Shown piece by piece: positions 7,745-15,470 of a stretch of 27,134 nucleotides of DNA. The notes below the pieces were generated by a model that did no database searches, was not told the DNA's origin, and saw only the letters and a list, made by a program, of their open reading frames with translations. Source of the DNA: Phascolarctobacterium sp. (lineage in GTDB: Bacteria; Bacillota; Negativicutes; Acidaminococcales; Acidaminococcaceae); assembly GCA_020024105.1 (NCBI GenBank), contig JAHHUH010000024.1, forward strand, positions 1-27,134, read 5' to 3'. The position numbers and the translations under genes were made by a program. Each line of letters begins with the position of its first letter. Within the stretch, counting starts at the first letter, position 1.

Positions 7745-8655
7745 TGGTAGCTGCTAATTTACAGGACGCTTTTTACGGCTGTACCGCTAAGCCGCTGCTT
7801 TTGGATGAGCCCATGAGCAGGCATACCTCCTTCCGCATTGGTGGTCCGGCTGACATTATGGCTCTGCCGACGTCGGAGTCGGAGCTGATTGCCGTGCTGC
7901 GGCGGGCGGCGGAGCATACGATTCCCGTAACCTTGGTTGGTAATGGCTCCAACCTTCTGGTGCGTGATAAGGGTGTACGCGGCCTGGTTATCAAGCTGGG
8001 CAATATGCTGAACCAGATAGAGGTCGTAGGCCGGAGCATTACCTTTGGTAGTGGTGTTTCCCTGGCGTTGGCTTCTAAAAAAGCAGCTGAGCAGGGCCTG
8101 ACAGGTATGGAATTTGCCGTGGGTATTCCCGGTAGTATTGGTGGTGCCGTATATATGAATGCCGGTGCCTATGATGGAGAAATGTCCAAGGTGGTGACAG
8201 CTGTCCGTGCCGTGGATATCCAGGGACAGGTGCACTGCCTGAGCGCTGCGGAGCTGGATTTTGCCTATCGTCATACTGCACTTCAGGATACTGGTTTAAT
8301 AGTTACCGCTGTTACTGTAGAGCTGGAGCAGGGAGACCGTAGCCAGATCCAGGCGAAGATGGATGATTTCAGCCAGCGCCGTTCCAGTAAGCAGCCCCTT
8401 GAGCTGCCCAGTGCCGGTAGTATGTTTAAACGTCCTCCCGGATATTTTACAGGTACTTTAATTGAACAGACCGGTCTCAAGGGCTATACCGTAGGTGGAG
8501 CCCAGGTTTCCCGGAAGCATGCCGGCTTTGTCGTAAATATTGGCGGTGCTACAGCTAAGGACGTACTCCAGTTGATTAAGGACGTACAGGCCAAGGTGCA
8601 GGCTGCCCATGGTGTCTTACTACAGCCGGAAGTACTAGTTATTGGTGAAGAATAA
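7744..8655 (+). CDS. murB: UDP-N-acetylenolpyruvoylglucosamine reductase MurB
   Basis: MurB uses NADPH and FAD to reduce UDP-GlcNAc-enolpyruvate to UDP-MurNAc, the second committed step of peptidoglycan precursor synthesis in the cytoplasm. FAD-binding motifs are RIGGPAD (31-37), GNGSNLLV (67-74) and GIPGSIGGAVYMNAGAYDGE (127-146). The catalytic SAGSMFKRP segment places Ser226 as proton donor, and the C-terminal LLQPEV carries the conserved Glu. At 303 aa with YRHTAL present but no long Y-loop insertion it looks like the type II enzyme common in Firmicutes. GGAG at 7733-7736 precedes the ATG. It is the last gene before a terminator. Confidence 0.96.
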   Translation: MVAANLQDAFYGCTAKPLLLDEPMSRHTSFRIGGPADIMALPTSESELIAVLRRAAEHTIPVTLVGNGSNLLVRDKGVRGLVIKLGNMLNQIEVVGRSITFGSGVSLALASKKAAEQGLTGMEFAVGIPGSIGGAVYMNAGAYDGEMSKVVTAVRAVDIQGQVHCLSAAELDFAYRHTALQDTGLIVTAVTVELEQGDRSQIQAKMDDFSQRRSSKQPLELPSAGSMFKRPPGYFTGTLIEQTGLKGYTVGGAQVSRKHAGFVVNIGGATAKDVLQLIKDVQAKVQAAHGVLLQPEVLVIGEE

Positions 8656-8663
8656 AATTTAAC

Positions 8664-8703
8664 AACCCGGTTCTTAGATTAGCTAATGAATCGGGTTATT
8701 TTT
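8664..8703 (+). terminator. Terminator after murB
   Basis: A 10-bp stem (8664-8673 with 8688-8697, one G-T pair) is followed by ATTTTT. It closes the run that starts at the two-component promoter. Confidence 0.85.
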
Positions 8704-8747
8704 ACAAATAGGACTATGGTTCCAGGTAAAGGAAATGGAGTAAAGAA

Positions 8748-9140
8748 ATGACTCGTAAGTTAATGACTGAAGCTGAAATACATAATTTTGGCCTCCAGCT
8801 GGTACAGGATTTTATGGAGAAGAAGGGCTTTGAAATAGAGCTGATCCAACCTCAGAAGGATACTCTGCCCCATATTATCGCCAAGCAGGGTGAGCAGCTG
8901 ACCTTTGTGATTGTTGCGACCGATGTTTATCCTAAGAAGGGTACTATTGCGGATAAGGATAAAGCTGCTTTATTGGACCATGCTAAGCAGTTTAACGCTC
9001 AAACTGCCTGCGCTTATATCGGTATTGTCAATGCCGAGGGCGTAGAAAAGAAGGATAAGCGCCTGATGGGCAAGGCTTATGCCGATGCCCGTTTTATGGC
9101 TGATTTCGGTGGTCTGGAATTTATTCAGTTTGAAGATTAG
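8748..9140 (+). CDS. Uncharacterised 130-aa protein
   Basis: I do not recognise a named family. The protein has no signal peptide or membrane segment. It opens with a helix (LVQDFMEKKGFEIELIQ), then strands around PHIIAKQGEQLTFVIVATDVYP, a charged helix (DKDKAALLDHAKQF), a strand (ACAYIGIVNA) and a lysine-rich segment (VEKKDKRLMGKAY). This order loosely recalls PD-(D/E)xK nuclease-like folds (helix, strand with D, strand with E/Q-x-K, helix, strand), but the expected catalytic E-x-K is not visible, so if related it is probably inactive. It starts after the murB terminator, with a weak GGAG-containing site, and lies 8 bases before the ferredoxin-nitroreductase gene, so the two are likely co-transcribed. 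No good promoter was found. Confidence 0.75.
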   Translation: MTRKLMTEAEIHNFGLQLVQDFMEKKGFEIELIQPQKDTLPHIIAKQGEQLTFVIVATDVYPKKGTIADKDKAALLDHAKQFNAQTACAYIGIVNAEGVEKKDKRLMGKAYADARFMADFGGLEFIQFED

Positions 9141-9148
9141 AGGCAAGG

Positions 9149-9958
9149 ATGGATTTATTAAAAGTAGATACAAGTAAATGTGTGCGATGTGGCATTTGTG
9201 TCGCCTGCTGTTCGTCCTGTATTCTCAGCATGGGAGCAGAGGGACCGGAATGCCTTTTTGAACGCGGTTGTATGTCCTGTGGCCATTGTGTAGCCATCTG
9301 TCCCACTGGGGCTTTAGATAATAAATACACACCCCTGGCTGAGCAGGAGCCCATTGTTGGACCGAATCTGTCCGCAGAGCAGGCCTATGCTTTTTTGAGA
9401 AGAAGACGTAGCATCCGTAATTTCAAAAAGGCTCTGCCCAAGCAGGAAGAGATAGTCCGCCTTTTGGATATCTGCCGTTATGCACCTACTGCAGGTAATT
9501 CCCAGGGGCTTGCCTACATTGTCATTAGTGATGCTGCGGTAATTAAGCAGATTGCTGATACTGTCGCCGTCTGGATGGAGGAGGAGATTGCCGCCGGTTC
9601 TGCTAATAAGCGTTATTACAGGACCGTGCTGCAGGTCTACCGGGAAAGGCAGCAGGATATTATTGCGCGCCAGGCGCCCATGCTGATTTTTGCGTATGCG
9701 CGTAGATTAAATACCACCGGTGTAAGTAACGCAGAGCAGGCCTGGGCCTATGCTGAGCTTTTTGCGCCTACGTTGGGACTGGGGACTACTATTGCTGGTT
9801 TTATCCAGACCTGTGGTATTGCCGGCTATCAGCCCCTCCTAGACCTGGTGGGCATACCGGCTAAGCATAATCTGGTCGGTTGTCTGATGGTGGGATATCC
9901 CCAGTATAAATATCATCGCCTACCGGAGCGGCGGCCCTTGAACGTGGAATTTCGTTAG
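9149..9958 (+). CDS. Ferredoxin-nitroreductase fusion flavoprotein
   Basis: The N-terminus carries two [4Fe-4S] motifs: Cys11/14/17/21 and Cys41/44/47/51 with the usual Pro after the last Cys. From about residue 82 a nitroreductase (FMN) domain follows, with RRRRSIRNF and the RYAPTAGNSQG flavin-binding segment. Such fusions, common in anaerobes, pass electrons from the clusters to FMN for reduction of nitro groups, quinones or other unknown acceptors. The physiological substrate is unknown. At 269 aa it is full length for the fusion. AGAGG at 9139-9143 overlaps the stop codon of the gene before. A shared bidirectional terminator lies 46 bases downstream. Confidence 0.9.
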   Translation: MDLLKVDTSKCVRCGICVACCSSCILSMGAEGPECLFERGCMSCGHCVAICPTGALDNKYTPLAEQEPIVGPNLSAEQAYAFLRRRRSIRNFKKALPKQEEIVRLLDICRYAPTAGNSQGLAYIVISDAAVIKQIADTVAVWMEEEIAAGSANKRYYRTVLQVYRERQQDIIARQAPMLIFAYARRLNTTGVSNAEQAWAYAELFAPTLGLGTTIAGFIQTCGIAGYQPLLDLVGIPAKHNLVGCLMVGYPQYKYHRLPERRPLNVEFR

Positions 9959-10003
9959 TTGGAGCTGCTGTCTATAAAGTAGGGCGGAAACATATATGAA
10001 ATA

Positions 10004-10040
10004 ATAAAAGGGAGAGCTTGCCAAGCTCTCCCTTTTATTG
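10004..10040. terminator. Bidirectional terminator between the nitroreductase and rqcH genes
   Basis: A perfect 16-bp stem (10004-10019 with 10023-10038) with a GCC loop has an A-run on its left side and T-run on its right. It can stop the plus-strand transcript and the convergent minus-strand rqcH transcript, whose stop codon is 11 bases away. Confidence 0.92.
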
Positions 10041-10050
10041 TGAACGGATG

Positions 10051-11772
10051 TTATTTTAATAAATTTTCCAGATAAGCAGTATCCGGTGTAGTGTAATAGG
10101 TAGTCTGGTTGGTAAAGATAACAAAGCCGGGCTTACTGCCGCTGGGCTTTTTCACATAGCGTCTTTGGGTACAGTCTACAGGAATATTGCTGCCCGTATG
10201 CGCCTTACTAAAATAAGCGGCCAGCTGTACGGCTACAGCTATATCCTCCTGACGTGGCTGGGGAAGGCTGGTTTTCAGAATAATATGGGAGCCGGGAATG
10301 TCCTTGGTATGAAACCAGAGGTCATGGGGACCGCCCAGCTTAAAGGTTACGTAATCATTTTTACCGATATAGAGCTCCGTATCCGGCGTCAGCTTCAGAT
10401 GGAGCGGCTGGGACTTTTGGACGGGCATTCTGCTTTTTTTCTTGCCCTGTACCTTAAGGATACCGGCTGCAATCAGCTCTTGGTTAATTTCGGCGATTTC
10501 TCCCTTGGTGGTTGCTGTCATTAGAGAGGCTTCAATACTATCTAAATAATCAAGCATTTCCCTGGTAGCATTAAGCTGCAGCTGGACCTCGGTCTGGGCC
10601 CGTTTATATTTATTATAGCGCTTGTAATAGGCCTGGGCATTTTCTACTGGGGTCAGCATGGGTTCCAGCTGTACCTGCAGCTCGGAGCCGTCATAAATAC
10701 TATACAGCTGAGCCTGGCTCTGCCCCTTATGCAGCTGGTAGATATTAGCCATAAGGGTATCGGCAATGGCCCGCTGCTCGTCAGCCCTGGCGGCAGTAGC
10801 TAAATCCTGCTGAAGGGCCTGCAGCTTTTTGGTAAGCTTAGCGCTTTCTCCGGCGACCAGCTTGTGCAGCTGCTCGTGCTGGGGTAACTGGATGGGTTGG
10901 AGGCCGGCAGCAAAATTAATGGCAGCATTTATCTGCTCAAACTGGCGTACCTGCATACCCTCCTCAAGCTGCTGTGGTGGTAAGACCAGAATAGTTTTTA
11001 CCTGGTTGGTACGGCTGATGAGGGCCTGGACAGGCGGCTTCTGCTGCATGCTTGCCTGCAGCTGGCTGATAGCCTGTGCTAAGCGCTGCTCCTCCTCGTA
11101 GGTCAAGCCTACCTTGTTGGGCAGGATGTCTGCCCGCAGGAGCAGCTCGACCGCAGTAAATTTACCGATGCCGGTGGTAGTACTAATGAGGGCCTTGGTA
11201 AGATTGGCAGCTGCCTTCCGAGCTACGGCGGCAGCAATGGCCTGGGGTGATTCGGTCAGCAGGTTTAAGCCCTCCTGGGGTGGTGGCGCAAGGTATTCCT
11301 TGCCGGGGAGAATAGTGCGGTAGCTGCTTTGGGCAGCATTAACATGCTTGAGGCTGTCCAGGATAATTCCCTCCTGCAGGAAGATGATATTGCTGTTTTT
11401 ACCAGTTAGCTCAAAAATAATTTTTTTGGTAATAATCCTACTGCTGGCGCCTAGCAGGTCCACCTCCATGGTGATAACACGGTCCAGGCCACTTTGGCTG
11501 ATTTTGGCAATACGGCCCTCCTCCAGATGCTTACGGAGCAGCATACAGAGTGCAGGGGGTACCTCCGGATTTTCAGGGAGCTTGTCCGGAATATAAAGAG
11601 CCGGACTGCCTCCGTTAAAATCTGCTAAGAGGGCAGTAGTATCCCTGTCCCGGCGTATCTGTAACAAAAGGGCGGAGGGACTGGGCATATAAATTTTATA
11701 TATTTTGCCACCTACTAATTCCTCGGCCAGGTGGTCGGTGAGAAGTTTTAAGGTTAATGCTTCTAAATTCAT
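10051..11772 (-). CDS. rqcH: RqcH (NFACT family), ribosome quality control factor
   Basis: RqcH binds split 50S subunits carrying a stalled nascent chain, recruits tRNA-Ala and adds C-terminal alanine tails that mark the chain for degradation. Older names are FbpA/YloA, annotated as fibronectin-binding. The 573-aa protein has NFACT-N (about 1-180), HhH (about 185-240), a long coiled coil (about 290-430) and NFACT-R (about 450-550; GKNDYVTFK, DLWFHTKDIPGSH). Asp97-Arg98, needed for tail synthesis in B. subtilis, are present at identical numbering. The ATG has GGAGG at 11782-11786 (plus coordinates). B. subtilis has its homolog yloA near yloC-remA-gmk; here it is inverted and divergent from them. 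Confidence 0.94.
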   Translation of the reverse strand: MNLEALTLKLLTDHLAEELVGGKIYKIYMPSPSALLLQIRRDRDTTALLADFNGGSPALYIPDKLPENPEVPPALCMLLRKHLEEGRIAKISQSGLDRVITMEVDLLGASSRIITKKIIFELTGKNSNIIFLQEGIILDSLKHVNAAQSSYRTILPGKEYLAPPPQEGLNLLTESPQAIAAAVARKAAANLTKALISTTTGIGKFTAVELLLRADILPNKVGLTYEEEQRLAQAISQLQASMQQKPPVQALISRTNQVKTILVLPPQQLEEGMQVRQFEQINAAINFAAGLQPIQLPQHEQLHKLVAGESAKLTKKLQALQQDLATAARADEQRAIADTLMANIYQLHKGQSQAQLYSIYDGSELQVQLEPMLTPVENAQAYYKRYNKYKRAQTEVQLQLNATREMLDYLDSIEASLMTATTKGEIAEINQELIAAGILKVQGKKKSRMPVQKSQPLHLKLTPDTELYIGKNDYVTFKLGGPHDLWFHTKDIPGSHIILKTSLPQPRQEDIAVAVQLAAYFSKAHTGSNIPVDCTQRRYVKKPSGSKPGFVIFTNQTTYYTTPDTAYLENLLK

Positions 11773-11801
11773 CGTCTTTTGCCTCCATTTTTTTTAGTCT
11801 A

Positions 11802-11829
11802 ATTATAGCATTAAAGAGAAGAACATCAA
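11802..11829 (-). promoter_or_regulatory. rqcH promoter
   Basis: On the minus strand TATAAT (11802-11807) is preceded by TGC, giving an extended -10. TTGATG (11824-11829) lies 16 bases upstream as -35. It is divergent from the yicC promoter. Confidence 0.7.
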
Positions 11830-11848
11830 AGAAAACAGCAGAAAAACG

Positions 11849-11877
11849 CTGAAAAAACCTGTAAGGTATGATATAAT
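11849..11877 (+). promoter_or_regulatory. Promoter of the yicC-remA-gmk-rpoZ-coaBC operon
   Basis: TATAAT (11872-11877) is preceded by TGA (extended -10). CTGAAA (11849-11854) is a 4/6 -35 at 17-base spacing. The leader to the yicC GTG is about 75 bases. Confidence 0.7.
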
Positions 11878-11957
11878 ATTAGTTCAAGATAAGAGCATCG
11901 AGGCTTATCTATTCAGTGTAAAATATTTATCTGTAGCCAGAGGACAGGAGGAAGTAA

Positions 11958-12857
11958 GTGTTAAAGAGTATGACCGGCTTTGGCCGTGGTGGTTATGAAG
12001 ATGAAAATTTTTCTATTACCGTAGAAATGAAAACAGTAAATCATCGCTACAATGAAGTAGCTATCAGATTACCTCGCTTCTTGAATCCCTTAGAGGATAA
12101 AATTCGTAAAACAATTTTAAAAACAGTTAATCGTGGCCGTATTGATGTTTTCATTAATGCGGACTATAATACCAGTGAAAATTGCACCCTTAAGGTGGAT
12201 AAGAACCTGGCAGCAGCCTACCATAAGGCTTTGCAGGAAATTGGTTCTGCCATTAATTGTGATAGTGTAGCTATTAGCGGTAGCGCTGAAATTATGTATC
12301 TGGCCCGTTGTCAGGATGTAATTAATGTCAAGGAAGGTCTTTTTGACGTTGATGCTGTCTGGCCCAAGGTAGCTCAGGCTGTGGATCAGGCTGTGGCTAA
12401 CCTGGTGGCTATGCGTGAGGCAGAGGGCGGCAATATTTATGGCGACTTTATTTACCGTGCGGATCTGATTTCTGAAAAATTGGCTCAAATTGAAGCTCGT
12501 TCTCCCCTGGTTGTGGAAGAGTATCAGGCTAAGCTGAAAGAACGTCTGAATACTTTACTGGCTGATAATAATATCACCGTGGAGCCGGAGCGTCTGCTGC
12601 AGGAGGTAGCAATTTTTGCTGACCGTGCCAGCATTACAGAAGAAATCGTCCGTTTAAAGAGTCATATCAAGCAGTTTAAGCTGATTATCAACTCTGATCA
12701 GCCCGTAGGTCGTAAGCTGGACTTCCTCATTCAGGAATTTAACCGTGAGGCTAATACCATTGCTTCCAAGGCCAATGACTACACTCTGGCTCAGATTGTA
12801 GTAGAAATTAAAGCAGAGATTGAAAAGATTCGTGAACAAATTCAAAATATCGAGTAA
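11958..12857 (+). CDS. yicC: YicC/YloC-type endoribonuclease
   Basis: YicC-family proteins are metal-dependent endoribonucleases of the cytoplasm. The N-terminal signature MLKSMTGFGRG and C-terminal segment with GRKLDFLIQEFNREANTI(A)SK identify the family, and 299 aa is its usual length. I kept the GTG at 11958 because AGGAGG (11946-11951) is well spaced and family members begin M-(I/L)-x-SMTGFG; the ATG at 11970 would remove this conserved start. It leads an operon conserved from B. subtilis (yloC-remA-gmk-yloH-yloI) and ends one base into a non-used upstream ATG of remA. Confidence 0.94.
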   Translation: MLKSMTGFGRGGYEDENFSITVEMKTVNHRYNEVAIRLPRFLNPLEDKIRKTILKTVNRGRIDVFINADYNTSENCTLKVDKNLAAAYHKALQEIGSAINCDSVAISGSAEIMYLARCQDVINVKEGLFDVDAVWPKVAQAVDQAVANLVAMREAEGGNIYGDFIYRADLISEKLAQIEARSPLVVEEYQAKLKERLNTLLADNNITVEPERLLQEVAIFADRASITEEIVRLKSHIKQFKLIINSDQPVGRKLDFLIQEFNREANTIASKANDYTLAQIVVEIKAEIEKIREQIQNIE

Positions 12858-12868
12858 TGGAGGCTAGC

Positions 12869-13129
12869 ATGGACATTAAGCTTATTAACATCGGTTTTGG
12901 CAATATTGTAGCAGCTAATCGTATTATTTCCATTATCAGCCCCGAATCCGCACCTATCAAAAGAATTATTCAGGAAGCACGTGACAAGAGGATGCTGATA
13001 GATGCCACCTACGGACGTAGGACTCGTGCCGTGGTGGTAGCTGACAGCGGACATATTATCTTATCTGCGGTACAGCCGGAAACCGTTGCCAACCGTTTAG
13101 TACAGTCCGGTGATGCCGATGAAGAATAG
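12869..13129 (+). CDS. remA: RemA-family protein (DUF370)
   Basis: RemA is a small DNA-binding regulator that in B. subtilis activates extracellular matrix and osmoprotection genes; it assembles into ring-like oligomers. The start IKLINIGFGNIVAANRI followed by SPESAPIKR is characteristic, and 86 aa matches the family. I place the start at ATG 12869, 5 bases after GGAGG (12859-12863), rather than the ATG at 12857, which lies before the binding site. The role in this organism is unknown; conservation beside gmk and rpoZ is long known in Firmicutes. Confidence 0.93.
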   Translation: MDIKLINIGFGNIVAANRIISIISPESAPIKRIIQEARDKRMLIDATYGRRTRAVVVADSGHIILSAVQPETVANRLVQSGDADEE

Positions 13130-13142
13130 GGAAGGTATGGTA

Positions 13143-13781
13143 ATGGGAGAAATGGTCAAGCCCCAGGGCATTCTTTTAGTAGTATCCGGTCCGTCCGGTG
13201 CAGGTAAGGGCACAATCTGCTCCATGCTGCGTGAGCAGCTGCCTGATTTAGGTTATTCCGTATCCGTCACCACCCGTCAACCCCGTGTAGGTGAGGTGGA
13301 TGGAGTTAATTATTTCTTTAAGACTGTGGATCAGGTTAAGGAAATGATTGCCAGGGACGAATTTTTAGAATACGCAGAGGTATACGGTAATTATTATGGT
13401 ACTCCGCGCCAGTATGTTATGGACCTGTTAGCATCCGGTAAGGATGTTTTGTTAGAAATTGATATCCAGGGAGCTCTGCAGGTGAAGGAGCATTTCCCCG
13501 AGGGCGTCTTTGTTTTCATCGTACCGCCTTCTTTGGATGAGCTGTATGACCGTATTTATAAACGCGGTACTGATAGTGCTGAGGTTATTGAACGTCGTAT
13601 GGCTTCCGCAGCCAGCGAGTTGTCTTTCGCAGCTAAATATGATTATATTATTGTCAACGATGTAGCCGAAAAGGCTGCTCAAAGAGTTTTGACCCTGATG
13701 GAAGCAGAACGCTACCGTGTGGCTAGAACCTACTTTATTGTTGATGAAATTTGTAAAAAGAAGCAAGAAATTAAGGAGTGA
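13143..13781 (+). CDS. gmk: Guanylate kinase
   Basis: Gmk phosphorylates GMP to GDP with ATP. The P-loop GPSGAGKG is at residues 16-23, followed by SVTTRQPRVGEVDGVNYFF and the YGNYYGTP GMP-binding segment. With the ATG at 13143 the enzyme is 212 aa, near the usual 200-210. In-frame ATGs at 13110 (inside remA) and 13137 are possible, but GGAAGG at 13130-13135 is best spaced for 13143. It is followed by rpoZ after 6 bases; the gmk-rpoZ pairing is nearly universal in Firmicutes. Confidence 0.96.
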   Translation: MGEMVKPQGILLVVSGPSGAGKGTICSMLREQLPDLGYSVSVTTRQPRVGEVDGVNYFFKTVDQVKEMIARDEFLEYAEVYGNYYGTPRQYVMDLLASGKDVLLEIDIQGALQVKEHFPEGVFVFIVPPSLDELYDRIYKRGTDSAEVIERRMASAASELSFAAKYDYIIVNDVAEKAAQRVLTLMEAERYRVARTYFIVDEICKKKQEIKE

Positions 13782-13787
13782 TTAGAT

Positions 13788-13982
13788 ATGTCTATGGTAG
13801 AACCCTCTATTGACCGTTTAGCAGCAATGGTGGACAGCAAATATACTTTGGCTATTTTGGCAGCCAAACGCGCTCGTGAACTGACCGTTCCCACCGCTAA
13901 TAAAGAAGAAAAAGAAGTAAGCGTGGCCTTAAGAGAAATTTATGATGGCACTATTGCTTACGAAAGAACTAAAAACGTCTAA
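13788..13982 (+). CDS. rpoZ: RNA polymerase omega subunit
   Basis: The 64-aa protein has the omega core PSIDRLAAMVDSKYTLAILAAKRAREL near its N-terminus, where omega folds against the beta-prime subunit and helps assembly. GGAG at 13775-13778 precedes the ATG. Length is in line with other short Firmicute omegas. It sits between gmk and coaBC as in B. subtilis. Confidence 0.94.
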   Translation: MSMVEPSIDRLAAMVDSKYTLAILAAKRARELTVPTANKEEKEVSVALREIYDGTIAYERTKNV

Positions 13983-14000
13983 TTTCAGGAGGAGCTTGTT

Positions 14001-15209
14001 TTGCTGCAAGGTAAGAAAATAGTTTTAGGCGTTACCGGTGGTATTGCCGTTTATAAAGCTGTAGATTTAGTCAGCCGTCTGCGTAAACAGGGCGCAGAGG
14101 TGCGTGTGGTAATGACTGAGCACGCTCAAGAATTTGTTACCCCCTTAACCTTTAAGGAAATTAGTGGTAACCAGGTTGCGGTTTCCATGTGGACCAGTAA
14201 TCAGGAATTCAATGTCGAACATATTTCCCTGGCCAATTGGGCGGATGCCTTTGTTGTTGCACCGGCTACGGCCAATATTTTGGCGAAGATGGCCTGTGGC
14301 CTTGCCGATGACTTGCTTTCCACAACTCTTTTAGCGGCTCAGGCACCTATTATCGTGTGTCCTGCTATGAATACCGGGATGTATGAAAATGCTATTACCC
14401 AGGAAAATATTGCTAAGCTCATGCAGCATGGCGTAACTGTAATGCCTCCTGCCGTAGGTCACCTGGCTTGTGGTACCACTGGTGCCGGTCGTTTGCCCGA
14501 GCCTGAGGAGATAGTTCATTTTATTAATGGCTTCTTTGCCCAATGCACTGGTGATATGCGTGGACTGCGCGTGCTGGTAACTGCTGCCGGTACTCGTGAG
14601 CCCATCGATCCTGTTCGTTTTGTAGGTAATCGTTCCAGCGGTAAGATGGGCTATGCTGTAGCTCAGCAGGCTGCAGAAAGAGGTGCCGAGGTTCTGTTGG
14701 TTACTGGACCCTCTGCACTGCCTATTCCGGCTAACGTTAAGGCGATTAAGGTGGAAACTACTAAGGAAATGCTGGATGCCTGCCTGGAAGCCTTCGGCTC
14801 CATGGATGTTGTTATCAAAGCAGCTGCTGTAGCTGATTATCGTCCTCGTGATGTAGCAGACCAGAAAATCAAAAAGAAAACAGATGACGCGTTGACCGTC
14901 GTTATGGATAAGAATCCTGATATTCTTAAAGAATTGGGTAGCCGTAAGGAAAAACAGATTTTAGTAGGCTTTGCCGCTGAAACCCAAAACCTTTTGGCTA
15001 ATGCCAAGGAAAAAATCATTAAGAAGAATCTGGATATGATTGTGGCTAATGATGTAACCGCTGCTGGTGCTGGTTTTAACACCGATACCAATATTGTCAA
15101 ATTCCTGTATCCGGATGGCAAGCTGCGCTCCTTGGAGCAGATGCCTAAGACAGAGGTGGCAAACCTGCTGTTGGATGCAGTCATGGAAATGCGTCAGCAA
15201 AAAATGTAG
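14001..15209 (+). CDS. coaBC: Bifunctional CoaBC (PPC decarboxylase / PPC synthetase)
   Basis: CoaBC makes 4'-phosphopantetheine from 4'-phosphopantothenate and cysteine in coenzyme A synthesis. The flavin-dependent decarboxylase half (1-180) has His74 in VEHISL, PAMNTGMYEN with Asn124 and Cys157 in ACGTTGAGR. The synthetase half (about 190-400) has TREPIDPVRFVGNRSSGKMG and KAAAVADYRP. The start is TTG, 8 bases after AGGAGG (13987-13992), and gives the family N-terminus GKKIVLGVTGGIA. At 402 aa it is complete. In B. subtilis priA follows; here the metK transcription unit does. Confidence 0.96.
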   Translation: MLQGKKIVLGVTGGIAVYKAVDLVSRLRKQGAEVRVVMTEHAQEFVTPLTFKEISGNQVAVSMWTSNQEFNVEHISLANWADAFVVAPATANILAKMACGLADDLLSTTLLAAQAPIIVCPAMNTGMYENAITQENIAKLMQHGVTVMPPAVGHLACGTTGAGRLPEPEEIVHFINGFFAQCTGDMRGLRVLVTAAGTREPIDPVRFVGNRSSGKMGYAVAQQAAERGAEVLLVTGPSALPIPANVKAIKVETTKEMLDACLEAFGSMDVVIKAAAVADYRPRDVADQKIKKKTDDALTVVMDKNPDILKELGSRKEKQILVGFAAETQNLLANAKEKIIKKNLDMIVANDVTAAGAGFNTDTNIVKFLYPDGKLRSLEQMPKTEVANLLLDAVMEMRQQKM

Positions 15210-15237
15210 AATATCTGTAAAATATTTTGCTTAAGCC

Positions 15238-15266
15238 TTGCCAAGTTTATTAAATTAGCATATAAT
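15238..15266 (+). promoter_or_regulatory. metK promoter
   Basis: TTGCCA (15238-15243, 5/6) and TATAAT (15261-15266, 6/6) are 17 bases apart, the best classical -35/-10 pair in the window. Transcription would start about 14 bases before the riboswitch. Confidence 0.85.
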
Positions 15267-15286
15267 ATCCTCATGTAAAATATATA

Positions 15287-15436
15287 CTCATCGAGAGCGG
15301 TGGAGGGAATGGCCCTGTGAAGCCGCAGCAACCAGTACGGAAGCGATTCTGTAAAAAGGTGCTAATTCCTGCGTTTAGCGCAAGATGAGAATGCTAAAAG
15401 TGTTGTGAAGCGTTCTCGTGAGAGAACGCTTTTTTT
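15287..15436 (+). promoter_or_regulatory. SAM-I (S-box) riboswitch controlling metK
   Basis: The aptamer shows the S-box core GAGAGCGGTGGAGGGA with downstream GGCCC-TGTGAAGCCGCAGCAACC. P1 pairs CTCATC (15287-15292) with GATGAG (15384-15389). The expression platform holds a terminator (15408-15431) and a mutually exclusive antiterminator: GAGAATGC (15387-15394) can pair with GCGTTCTC (15410-15417), using the 3' arm of P1. SAM binding should stabilise P1, free the terminator and switch metK off, closing a feedback loop on SAM. Confidence 0.96.
15408..15436 (+). terminator. Riboswitch-controlled intrinsic terminator
   Basis: A 10-bp stem (15408-15417 with 15422-15431), GTGA loop, then seven Ts. 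It is conditional on the SAM-I aptamer just upstream. Confidence 0.93.
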
Positions 15437-15470
15437 ATCGTTGTTTTATTTTAGGTAAAGGAGAACATTA

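Noticed and set aside
7759..8274. Overlapping minus-strand frames opposite murB
   Set aside because: murB is complete with all catalytic motifs; the antisense frames have unlikely composition and no ribosome binding site.
10051..11772. Fibronectin-binding adhesin
   Set aside because: The old family name FbpA suggests this, but there is no signal peptide and the NFACT domains and Asp97-Arg98 indicate RqcH.
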